Assembly: GCF_000807255.1 (NCBI RefSeq)
Contig: NZ_CP009268.1
Span: forward strand, 3,130,384-3,194,383
Length of the DNA: 64,000 bases
Origin: Clostridium pasteurianum DSM 525 = ATCC 6013
GTDB taxonomy: Bacteria > Bacillota > Clostridia > Clostridiales > Clostridiaceae
Direction: 5' to 3'
Shown here: positions 9,009 through 18,200 of the stretch, one piece after another
Layout of the letters: each line of letters opens with the position of its first letter
Position numbering within the stretch: position 1 is the stretch's first letter
The notes under the pieces: model-generated
Databases searched by the model: none
The model's input: only the letters and a program-made list of their open reading frames with translations
What the model was told of the DNA's origin: nothing
Translations under genes and position numbers: made by a program

Positions 9009-9419
9009 TTATAGATCGATTTTTTCTATATGTTTTAAATGCCACAAACACTTTTCTGTCCATCTGCAATCTCTACATATATCTTTTACATCTTCTTCAG
9101 TGTTTAATCTATCATTTACTATATCAAATCCCTCTTTAGCTCTTATTATGTCACCATTACCAAGTTCTAATTTGGTAAGTACTATATTATCCATATTATA
9201 AACTTCTTTATCAATACACTGATTATACCTATTTTTAAAACATGCACTACAGATATCATCACAACTATTAATGAGCCTTATTTTACAATCTAAATTTTCC
9301 CTTATGTAATTTACTATTTCACTCATATGAATTACAAATTTACTGCTGTAGCCATAGCCCTGAAATCCCTGCATACATAGGAAATGATGTGCTCTTATAT
9401 TTAATATTCTTTTATTCAT
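9009..9419 (-). CDS. DUF1284 cysteine-rich protein
   Basis: A 136-aa protein of the DUF1284 family, recognised from IRAHHFLCMQGFQGYGYS at the N-terminus. It has two cysteine clusters, CDDICSACFKNRYNQC and CRDCRWTEKC, spaced as for a metal or iron-sulfur site. The function is unknown. TAGGAG precedes the ATG. It ends 48 bp upstream of the sensor kinase and could be the first gene of that operon, although the link may only be positional. Confidence 0.8.
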   Translation of the reverse strand: MNKRILNIRAHHFLCMQGFQGYGYSSKFVIHMSEIVNYIRENLDCKIRLINSCDDICSACFKNRYNQCIDKEVYNMDNIVLTKLELGNGDIIRAKEGFDIVNDRLNTEEDVKDICRDCRWTEKCLWHLKHIEKIDL

Positions 9420-9611
9420 AACTTTTCTCCTATATTCTTGACTAATTTCTAATCTAATTCTAATCTTTCACTAATTTTTCTCTAATCTTCCCTTTCTATA
9501 ATAAAAGTATAGATTAAGCATAGTAAAAATAACAAGTTAAATCTAGAAAATATTTAGATTTATGAACTAGTTATTTATTAACAAATGCTATAAATTAAAG
9601 GAGGAATTAAA

Positions 9612-10070
9612 ATGACATTTAATGTAGAATTAATTGATGAACTTAGAAAGAGAGCTAACGTAAACTATGAGGAAGCAAAGGACGCCCTTGAAAAGTGTAA
9701 TGGAGATTTAGTTGAGGCTTTAATATATCTGGAAAAACAGAGTAAAGTTAAAAATAATGAAGATACTGGTTTTTTTGCAGCTATTAAAAAGCTTATTAAA
9801 AAAGGTAATGTTACAAAATTTATTATCAGAAAAAAAGAGGACGTAATATTAAGTTTACCTGTAACTATAGTAGTAATAGTTACTGTAGTTGCACCTTATG
9901 TCACTTTAGGAGCACTAATACTCGCTTTAATTACCGGACACAGATTTAAATTTAAGGGAAAAGATGGAGAACCTTCAAAAGTTAATGAAACATTAGATAA
10001 AATATCTAATGTAGTAGATGATGCAAAGAAAAAGTTTAATGAGGATGGTAATTCTAAAACATCTAATTAA
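9612..10070 (+). CDS. UBA-like / DUF4342 protein
   Basis: A 152-aa protein. Residues 1-45 form a UBA-like three-helix motif (ELIDELRKRANVNYEEAKDALEKCNGDLVEALIYLEK), like that of elongation factor Ts. Residues 50-115 form the DUF4342 segment with one hydrophobic helix (SLPVTIVVIVTVVAPYVTLGALILALITG). The charged C-terminus contains a short coiled-coil-like stretch. AAAGGAGG precedes the start. The function is unknown. It lies 131 bp ahead of a two-component system on the same strand and may share its regulation. Confidence 0.8.
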   Translation: MTFNVELIDELRKRANVNYEEAKDALEKCNGDLVEALIYLEKQSKVKNNEDTGFFAAIKKLIKKGNVTKFIIRKKEDVILSLPVTIVVIVTVVAPYVTLGALILALITGHRFKFKGKDGEPSKVNETLDKISNVVDDAKKKFNEDGNSKTSN

Positions 10071-10201
10071 TTATAGTGAGAAATTTTTCGTCTTTTCTCC
10101 TATTAAGTATTAAATCACAAAACAAAATATGTTCTCTCTATACTATCTATCAACATTTACTGTATAATTAAAATATCTTAAGTATAACTTGGAGGGAAAT
10201 C

Positions 10202-10885
10202 ATGTCAGGTGAAAAAATTCTTATAGTAGAAGATGAATTAAAAATTGCAAGATTTCTGGAACTGGAACTAAAATATGAAGGCTATTCAGTTGAGCAGTGT
10301 CATGATGGAAGAGAGGGTTTGAATAAAGCTTTAAGTGAAACTTTTGACTTAATACTTCTGGATATAATGCTCCCTTCCATGAATGGCATAGAAGTTCTGA
10401 GAAAACTAAGGCAGTCCACTGAAATTCCTGTAATAATGCTTACAGCTAAAGATGAAGTTATTGATAAAGTCATGGGACTTGATATGGGCGCTAATGATTA
10501 TGTAACAAAGCCCTTTGCCATAGAGGAGCTTCTTGCAAGAATAAGACGCTGTTTAAAATTAAAACCCTCAGCACCAAAAGTATCAAAGATTTTAACTGCA
10601 GGAAGTCTTAAAATGGATCTTGAAAAATACACTGTATCCTTTAAGGATAATTCTATAGATTTAACCAAAAGAGAATTTGATCTTCTACAATATCTTTTGA
10701 AAAACAAAAATATTGTACTCACCAGAGAAAAGCTAATGGATACAGTATGGGGATATGATTATGTAGGAGATACTAATGTAGTAGATGTATATATAAGATA
10801 CTTAAGGAGCAAAATTGATGATAGATATCATAAAAAATTAATTCATACGGTTAGAGGAGTAGGCTACCTGTTAAAGGATGATTAA
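10202..10885 (+). CDS. OmpR/PhoB-family response regulator
   Basis: A 227-aa two-component regulator. The receiver domain has acidic residues in IVEDE, phospho-acceptor Asp54 in LILLDIMLP, Thr in MLTAKD and Lys in YVTKPF. The winged-helix DNA-binding domain spans about residues 130-225 (LTKREFDLLQYLLKNKNIVLTREKL, VDVYIRYLRSKID, TVRGVGYLL). TTGGAGGG precedes the ATG. It ends two bases before the kinase ATG, so the pair is translationally coupled. The stimulus and target genes are not evident. Confidence 0.93.
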   Translation: MSGEKILIVEDELKIARFLELELKYEGYSVEQCHDGREGLNKALSETFDLILLDIMLPSMNGIEVLRKLRQSTEIPVIMLTAKDEVIDKVMGLDMGANDYVTKPFAIEELLARIRRCLKLKPSAPKVSKILTAGSLKMDLEKYTVSFKDNSIDLTKREFDLLQYLLKNKNIVLTREKLMDTVWGYDYVGDTNVVDVYIRYLRSKIDDRYHKKLIHTVRGVGYLLKDD

Positions 10886-10887
10886 CT

Positions 10888-12414
10888 ATGAAGAAAATTC
10901 TAGAATTATTTATACAATTTCTTAAGTTTACTATATGGATATATGTAACTATATTTAAAGCCTGTATCAGATTATTTGATGAATTGAGAAAATTAATAAT
11001 TAAAAAGCTCCGATTTTCCATAACTTTTAAAATAACTGCCACCTATGCTTCAATTTTTGCATTAATGCTTTTATTGTTAAGCACAAGCTTATTAATAGCC
11101 TTTACAATATATATGGGTAAAAATTCAGAGGATATAATATATAGAAATTTTAAAATAATTTCATCTGATATAATGAATAGCAAAGGAATCTCCAAAACTT
11201 CCATTGATCAGCTTTCTAATCTAGACAATGTATATATAACTATCTTTAATGCTGATTATAAAATTATATATACTACAGAAAAAGATACTAATTCTATAAC
11301 TTTTTATAAGAAAGACAATATTTCAGGAGTTTATAATTTAAATGAAAACTATTTATTATCTTTGCCTTCTAATATAAATAATACTACTAATTTAAAATCC
11401 TCTTATATATATTTAATTTCAAATAATAAGGTTATTTTGAATTCAGAAGATATTTATATTCAGATTAGATATAATTTATATAAAGAAATTCTCAGCTTGT
11501 TAATTTTATTTTTTATCTTATTATTTATTAATTCAGTTTTTATTGTAATAATAAGTGCTATTGGGGCTAAAACCAGTAAAAGGTTACTTAAGCCTGTAGA
11601 TACCATGACAAAAACTGTAAAAAACATCACAGTAAATGCCTTAAACACCCGACTTGATGTAAGTGGCTCTCAGGATGAATTAAAGGATCTAGCGAAAACC
11701 TTCAACAGAATGCTTGACAGAATAGAAGCTTCCTATGAAGCTCAAAATCAATTTGTTTCAGATGCTTCTCATGAACTTAGAACACCAATCTCAGTAATAC
11801 AAGGTTATTCAAATCTATTGTCAAGATGGGGAAAAGGGGATAAAGCAGTTCTTGAAGAATCCATAGAATCCATTAAAACTGAGGCAGAAAATATGAAGGT
11901 GTTAATTGAAAAACTTTTATTTTTATCTAGAAGTGATAAAAATACTCAGAAAATAGAAATAGAAACCTTTTATATAAATGAATTGATTGATGAAGTGATA
12001 AAAGAGACAAAATTAATTGATAACGACCATGAAATAAAAAATACAATTAATGATAGATTATTAGTTAACGCAGATCCTAAATTAATTAAAGAGGCCTTGA
12101 GAATATTTATAGACAATAGCATAAAATATACTCCAGAGAATGGAATAATATCAATAGATTCTTATCAACTAAAAAGTGAACTTATAATTACAATTAAAGA
12201 TACAGGAATAGGTATTTCAAAGGAAGATCTTCCAAATATATTTAACAGATTTTACAGAGCAGATAAATCCAGGACAAAAAAAACTGGAGGAACCGGTCTT
12301 GGTCTCTCCATAGCAAAATGGATTATACTAGCTCATAAGGGTTCAATAGATGTACGTAGTGAACTTAGTGCAGGAACTAAAATAGCCCTGCATTTACCTA
12401 TAATTAAACTTTAA
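10888..12414 (+). CDS. Sensor histidine kinase (HAMP-HisKA-HATPase)
   Basis: A 508-aa kinase. A basic amphipathic N-terminus is followed by TM1 (about 49-75), a ~115-residue extracytoplasmic sensor region rich in Asn, Ser and Thr, TM2 (about 193-220) and a HAMP linker. The dimerisation H-box FVSDASHELRTPISVIQGYS carries His295. The ATPase domain has N-box FIDNSIKYTPENG, G1 DTGIGISKEDLP, F-box FNRFYRADKSR and G2 GGTGLGLSIAKWI. It starts two bases after the response regulator. The architecture matches the ArlS/YclK type of Firmicutes kinases; the ligand is unknown. Confidence 0.92.
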   Translation: MKKILELFIQFLKFTIWIYVTIFKACIRLFDELRKLIIKKLRFSITFKITATYASIFALMLLLLSTSLLIAFTIYMGKNSEDIIYRNFKIISSDIMNSKGISKTSIDQLSNLDNVYITIFNADYKIIYTTEKDTNSITFYKKDNISGVYNLNENYLLSLPSNINNTTNLKSSYIYLISNNKVILNSEDIYIQIRYNLYKEILSLLILFFILLFINSVFIVIISAIGAKTSKRLLKPVDTMTKTVKNITVNALNTRLDVSGSQDELKDLAKTFNRMLDRIEASYEAQNQFVSDASHELRTPISVIQGYSNLLSRWGKGDKAVLEESIESIKTEAENMKVLIEKLLFLSRSDKNTQKIEIETFYINELIDEVIKETKLIDNDHEIKNTINDRLLVNADPKLIKEALRIFIDNSIKYTPENGIISIDSYQLKSELIITIKDTGIGISKEDLPNIFNRFYRADKSRTKKTGGTGLGLSIAKWIILAHKGSIDVRSELSAGTKIALHLPIIKL

Positions 12415-12438
12415 TTATATCATAAATTTTATAGCTTT

Positions 12439-12496
12439 GTTTTATAGTATTTATAAAGCCTTACCTGTTAATTAATTTGTATAAATACTATAAAAC
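12439..12496. terminator. Long inverted repeat, probable bidirectional terminator
   Basis: Perfect 17-bp arms GTTTTATAGTATTTATA (12439-12455) and TATAAATACTATAAAAC (12480-12496) lie between the convergent kinase and phosphopantetheinyl transferase genes. No strong T-run follows, so termination efficiency is uncertain. It marks the 3' end of the biosynthetic operon. Confidence 0.55.
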
Positions 12497-12549
12497 CTTA
12501 ATATACATTTATAAAATAAACTATTTTGAATATTTTTCATAAAAATTAA

Positions 12550-13254
12550 TTATAATAATTGTTTTTTTAATGCAGGCTCAAAAAAACTAAGGAATTCACT
12601 AGAACTATAAAATTGAATATCTTTTGGAAAAGCTTTCATCTTGGAACATATGGATAGTTTATATTCTGGAATGCTATATTCCTTAAAATAATATTTAGAA
12701 TTATTATATAAGCAGTATAACTCCTTATTAGAATTTCTCGTTAAAGTAAAAGAGTTCATTGGTATATGTAATCCCATACCCTTTGCCTTTATAAGACTTT
12801 CTTTAAGTGTCCAAATAGAATAAAAATAATCCAGCTTTTTATTTAATGAAACATTATTATATTCTTCATATTCCTCAGTTGAAAAGACATAATTTGCTGT
12901 ATTAAGATCTATATCCTTTATGTATTCTATATCTATACCAACACCATAGTTCCCTATAGCACATACCACTAACTCATTGGAGTGTGATATATTATACTCT
13001 AAACCTATATAATCCTTAAGAAAGGGTTTTCCGAACTTGTTAACAGTAAAATTTATTTCATGATTCTTTATCTTTAGTTTATTACATATTAAGTATCTTA
13101 CTAACAGATCACTTACCATTCCTCTTTTTTTATCTTCAGATATTCTAAATCTTAATAATCTCTGTATTTTTTCAGCAGATATATATTTAAAAAATTCATC
13201 AAGTATTTTTTCATCTTTAAAATCTCTAATATTCACAGCATATATTTCAAACAT
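12550..13254 (-). CDS. Sfp-type 4'-phosphopantetheinyl transferase
   Basis: It transfers phosphopantetheine from coenzyme A to carrier-protein serines, activating PKS and NRPS carrier domains. The 234-aa product has the family motifs NKFGKPFL, YNISHS, GVGIDIE (Asp108 and Glu110, Mg2+ ligands) and WTLKESLIKAKGMGL (Glu152, Lys153-region). Size and motif spacing match the Sfp/EntD group rather than the shorter AcpS. It is the last gene of the PKS-NRPS cluster and presumably primes the four carrier domains encoded upstream (ACP1, ACP2, the NRPS ACP and the serine PCP). Confidence 0.92.
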   Translation of the reverse strand: MFEIYAVNIRDFKDEKILDEFFKYISAEKIQRLLRFRISEDKKRGMVSDLLVRYLICNKLKIKNHEINFTVNKFGKPFLKDYIGLEYNISHSNELVVCAIGNYGVGIDIEYIKDIDLNTANYVFSTEEYEEYNNVSLNKKLDYFYSIWTLKESLIKAKGMGLHIPMNSFTLTRNSNKELYCLYNNSKYYFKEYSIPEYKLSICSKMKAFPKDIQFYSSSEFLSFFEPALKKQLL

Positions 13255-13422
13255 TTTTTTCTCCTCTTACAATTACTTTTACAAATATATTATTGCCAAT
13301 ATTGCCTTAAATTTACACTATAGCCTTCTGATTTTATTTCAAATTCAAATAGCTCTCTAGTTATTTATTTTCTTATAAAATGAATTTAATATATTAATTT
13401 ATTTTACAACTTCCATAATGAT

Positions 13423-15174
13423 TTAATCCCTAGAGACAATGGTATCTATTATTTTTCTCTCCATAACTTCTGCTACTTTATGAATATGCTCTTGAAATTC
13501 ACCTTTTCTGTACTTGTCTATAAGTTTAAATCTCTGTATCTTTCCACTGGTAGTTTTGGGAATAGATCTTACTGGAATAACTTCATCTACGTTTATATTA
13601 ATCTTTTCTTCTATTACTGTCTTCACTCCTTCTGCAAAATCTATAAAGTCCTCTATTTTTCTCTTGAAGAGTAAAAATATAATCAATTTATCTTCTTTAA
13701 TAAATCTATCCTTTAGAGCACAAGCAACTATTCTCCCTGTAGAAATACCTTCTATATCTTCACATTTCTTTTCGATATAATGTGGATAATAAGTTACTCC
13801 ATTTATTGTAATTACATCCCTTGACCTTCCTACAACAACAATTCTTCCATCCTTTATGAAACCTAAGTCCCCAGTGGAAAGCCAACCATCTTTACTTATA
13901 ATTTTTTCCGTAAGCTCAGGATTGTTATAGTACTCTTTTGTTACATTGTCTCCACTGATTTGAATATTTCCAAGTCTTCCCTCTTCTAAAACATTTCTAT
14001 TATCATCTACTATTCTTATATTACAGTGCTTTACACTATAGCCTTCCACTACAAGCTCCATACTTATATCCGATTCTTCATTAGCCTTTAATTCAATAAC
14101 TTGATTGCCTATATTAAGTGAATCCCTTCTCACATATATACAGGAGAATTCCTCATCTACTGGAGGAAAAGCTACGGCTAAACTGGCATCTGCCATACCA
14201 TATACAGTATACATAGCGTCTCTTTTTAAATGATAAGGTGACAATTTATACAAAAATTCATTAATTATATCTACGGCTATAGGCTCTGCCCCATTAAATA
14301 ACTTTCTTATACAGCTTAAATTCCAATCAGTATATATGGTATCCTTAAGCTTATCTAGAAAATACCTAAAGCCAAAATTTGAAGCTGCGGTAATTGTTAC
14401 TCTGTGTTCATTAATTTTCTTTATCCATAACACTGGATTTTTTACAAATAAAGAAGTTGGCATTAAATACTGATTGATATTAAGAATTAAGGGCAGCATA
14501 TGAAGACCTATTATTCCCATATCGTGAGTTAAGGGCATCCAGCTGTAAGCACTGTCTTTTTCAGTGCCTCTAAATCCTTCAATAATATCACCTATATTAG
14601 TAACTAAATTTTTATGAGTTAAAACAACTCCCTTAGGGTCCCCAGTAGAGCCAGAGGAAAATTGTATAAAAGCTATATCCTCCTGGCCTATAACCTCTAT
14701 TTTACCTATACCATTTTCCTTAGTTATTGTATCCACAGAAATTGAGCTTTCATCAATTTCCTGTAGAGTATTTTCAAAGCTTGTGCCTATAACAAACTTT
14801 TTCAAGTCCTCAAGACATCTTTCATTTACAATTGCCTTTGGATTCTTTAATTGCCTAAATATCTTTAAAACTTTGAAAGCATTTTCTCTATGGGTTACAC
14901 TGACGGGAACAGGTATTATCTTTCCCAATATGCATGCCCAAAATATATATACAAATAATTTGTTATCTGTGTCTTTAATTTGAATTATAAGTTCATCTCC
15001 AGGCTTTAATCCTTCCCTCTGCAGATTATACAATATCTTAAGCGACCCTATATATAGCTGTTTATAAGAAATAAATTCTTCTTTGTCCTCTCCATTTATT
15101 AAAAAAATTCCCCTTTCACAATTACTGGCAGCAGATTTAATTAATCCCTCAGCCAAAGTTAATATATTCCCCAA
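13423..15174 (-). CDS. Stand-alone fatty-acyl-AMP ligase (FAAL family)
   Basis: It activates a carboxylic acid as acyl-adenylate for transfer to a carrier protein. The ~583-aa protein has the ATP-binding loop FIQFSSGSTGDPKGVVLTHKN, the FAAL-type SWMPLTHDMGIIGLH, VYGMADASLA, and the C-terminal GWLSTGDLGFIKDGRIVVVGR and SIPKTTSGKIQRF with the catalytic lysine. There is no carrier domain. It is a paralogue of the ligase domain at the N-terminus of the PKS. The GTG at 15183 lies inside the GAGGGGTG ribosome site, so the TTG at 15174, 8 bases after it, is the more likely start. A large hairpin lies between it and the PKS stop. It may load a second acid or supply the PKS in trans. Confidence 0.9.
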   Translation of the reverse strand: MGNILTLAEGLIKSAASNCERGIFLINGEDKEEFISYKQLYIGSLKILYNLQREGLKPGDELIIQIKDTDNKLFVYIFWACILGKIIPVPVSVTHRENAFKVLKIFRQLKNPKAIVNERCLEDLKKFVIGTSFENTLQEIDESSISVDTITKENGIGKIEVIGQEDIAFIQFSSGSTGDPKGVVLTHKNLVTNIGDIIEGFRGTEKDSAYSWMPLTHDMGIIGLHMLPLILNINQYLMPTSLFVKNPVLWIKKINEHRVTITAASNFGFRYFLDKLKDTIYTDWNLSCIRKLFNGAEPIAVDIINEFLYKLSPYHLKRDAMYTVYGMADASLAVAFPPVDEEFSCIYVRRDSLNIGNQVIELKANEESDISMELVVEGYSVKHCNIRIVDDNRNVLEEGRLGNIQISGDNVTKEYYNNPELTEKIISKDGWLSTGDLGFIKDGRIVVVGRSRDVITINGVTYYPHYIEKKCEDIEGISTGRIVACALKDRFIKEDKLIIFLLFKRKIEDFIDFAEGVKTVIEEKININVDEVIPVRSIPKTTSGKIQRFKLIDKYRKGEFQEHIHKVAEVMERKIIDTIVSRD

Positions 15175-15199
15175 ACTTTTCACCCCTCATCTTAATTTG

Positions 15200-15240
15200 T
15201 CTGCATAAACAATTATTATATTTATAATTGTTTATGCAGA
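15200..15240. promoter_or_regulatory. Perfect 17-bp palindromic hairpin between PKS and FAAL genes
   Basis: Arms TCTGCATAAACAATTAT (15200-15216) and ATAATTGTTTATGCAGA (15224-15240) with a 7-nt loop sit in the 124-bp gap between the PKS stop and the FAAL start. No T-run follows on the minus strand, so it may be an mRNA processing or stability element, a partial terminator that lowers downstream expression, or a repressor site. Confidence 0.55.
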
Positions 15241-15298
15241 TACACAATAATTTATTTGGAACTTTTAAAATGTAGATTATTTATGAAAATAGCCTAAT

Positions 15299-18200
15299 TT
15301 ACTTAAAATTAAAATCCCTGCTGAGCCTTTCATAAGATATCTGCTTTTCATTTATGCTGAGTTCACTTCTGCCCGTAATCTTTATTAATCTAGAATCATC
15401 TGAAGAATCTAATACTTCTTTATAATCTGTCATTCTGTCATAATAGGATTCCTCTTCAATAATAATATTTTTATTATAAAATTCATCATATCTATCCATA
15501 TCTTCCTTAAATTCTGCCTTATAGGTACAATTTTCAAAAGGATAAGATGGCAGAGAAACTTTAAGTACCTTTGGTGGATAGATATTTCTAGGATTATAAT
15601 CTGCACCACAGATATATAGTTTAGCCAATAGTATTAATATTTCTTTCTCAAAGTTTTTGTTATCAACTTCATTGCATAACTGCAGTAAAATTCCTTCAGT
15701 ATTTAATTCAGAAATCTCCTCTTTTATACTTTCACTGCTATCTATACATATTATCACTTCATTTTTCTTTACTATTTGATTCAATTTCTTATATATTCTA
15801 TTCTCATCTAATACATCTTTTATAACAGTAAGCTTTTCTTCACTATCCTTAAATGCTTCAAAATTGGTTATTACATCACAGTTAAAATATGTCTTTCTTT
15901 TATTATCCACATCATATACTTTGTCCAGATTAAAATTGCTTACTATAAGGTTCAAAGCCTCTTTTACACTTAAATTTCCCGTTAATACAAGACTGCTTAA
16001 TATCCCAAACCCCTTTGCAATTATACTTTCAATATCAATCTTTAGATCTTTAAAAATACATACCAGCGCATATTCAAGAGAAAATGCTTCTATTCTTTTC
16101 TTTACAGTACCATCTATTTCTTTTGTAGTTTGTATAGTTTTTAGTTCTCCCTCACATTCACTATAGCTTCTATTAAATATCTGAAATCTGTTTTTTAAAA
16201 TTTCAACTTCATCCTCATTTATATGGATACTTCCATCCAGCAACAAATAACATATATTTCCTCTCTTAGGATTAGCTTTCCCACTGTAAATATCCACTTG
16301 CTGCTTTCCCTGTACTGCATAATCCAGTAATGTCAATAATTTTTCTCTAGACTCCGCTATAAAAACACTTCTATGTTTCATTTGCTTTTGGCTACTGTTC
16401 ATAGTAGCACATATAGAAGATAGGTTTACTTGTGGATTTAGTTCTATATATAGCTTTAATCTTCTTGCAGTATTCTCTATTACAGTTTCACTTTTTCCTG
16501 TAAGCTGAAGCATATGCGTCTTCACATTATTAGGTTTCAATTTTGACTGTTCACTTACAGGTGCTTCTTCAAGAATAATATGTGCATTTGTACCCCCAAA
16601 CCCAAAGGCATTTACTCCCGCTCTTAGAGGATTCTCACCTACTGGCTGCCATACACTGCTTTCTCCACCTACTATAAAAAAAGGTGTTTCATTAAAATTA
16701 ATATTTGTATTTGGATTTTTATAATTAACAGTAGCTGGCAATTTTCTATTTTTCATAGAAAGCACTACTTTAATAAGACTAACCAAACCTGAAGCTGCAA
16801 GCATATGACCTATAGAAGACTTTACGGAACCTATGCCGCAAAATTTCCTTTTATCTGTAAACAGCCTGAAGGCGCTGGTAAGTCCCTGAATTTCTATAGG
16901 ATCTCCAAGAGGAGTACCTGTTCCATGAGCCTCTATATAGGATATGGTTTCAGGATTGATTTCCGAGTTTCTATAGGCATTTTCTACAGCTTTAGCCTGT
17001 CCCATCGGTCTTGGTGCAGTTATTCCTTGAGAATGTCCATCGTTGTTAATAGCAGATCCCTTTATAACTGCATAAATATTATCTCCATCCTCCAATGCCT
17101 CTTTAGCAGATTTTATAACTATGGCACTTACTCCTTCTGATAGAACCATTCCATCTGCATCTTTATCAAAAGGACGACATTCCCCTGAAGGAGATATGGC
17201 GCTCAATCTGCTCATGGATATAAATGGTACAGAGCTTAAGTTTAAATTTACTCCACCCACAATGGCCATATCACTTTCTTTTCTCTTTATACTTTCACAA
17301 GCCATATGCAAAGCTACCAAAGAAGAAGAACATGCAGTATTAATTACAAGACTAGGTCCCATAAGATTGAGGCAATGGCTTACCCTTGCGGCTATTTCAT
17401 TTAATCCATTTCCAGGTACTGCATCTGCCCTTAATTCTGATGGCTTCAATACATTTATAAGAGTATTTATTATATTCTTCTTTTCCTTATAAGTCATATT
17501 ATTAAACCAAGTACTTTTTTCAAATTTTTCTTTTAATATTTTATAGTTTCTGTAATTTGAAAAATGCTCCATGTAATTATTTTGTTCCGCCCCTACAAAT
17601 ACCCCTACATTTTCTGTTCTGTATTTTCCAGCATATCCTGCTTCCTGTAATGCTTCAAAGGCAACCTCCAAAAATACTCTTTGCTGCGGATCCATTACCT
17701 CTGCTTCCTTTGGTGAAATTCCAAAGAATACAGGATCAAAGTCATAGGCCTTATTTATAAAGCCTCCATATTTAGAATAGGAAGTATTTAAGGAGTCCTT
17801 ATTCTCATTGTATTCTTCTTCAATAGACCATCTTTCTTCTGGAATCTGCCCTAGGGTTACTTTCCCATTATCTAAAATATCCCAGTATTCCTCTAAATTA
17901 TCTGCCCCGGGTATTCTAAGTGACATACCTATAATAGCTATATCTCCTATTTTAGTATCTTCTGTTTCCTGAATATCCTCCAAATTAGTAACTTTAACAT
18001 CTTTAAAATATGATTTTTCTATATGATTTGCCAGAGTCTCTGGTGTCTGATACTCAAATATAATTGTAGGGTACAGCTGCACTTTTAATTCTTTACTTAA
18101 TTTTTCTATTACTTTTATGGCTCCTACAGAATCCATACCAAGTTCCAAAAAATTCATTCCAATATCAAGTTCGTCTACTGAAATATCCAGCTGTTCTCCT

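Noticed and set aside
8962-9069. N-terminal extension of the LiaS-like kinase overlapping the DUF1284 gene
   Set aside because: No ribosome site, would overlap a well-supported gene in another frame, and the first TM helix begins after the ATG at 8961.
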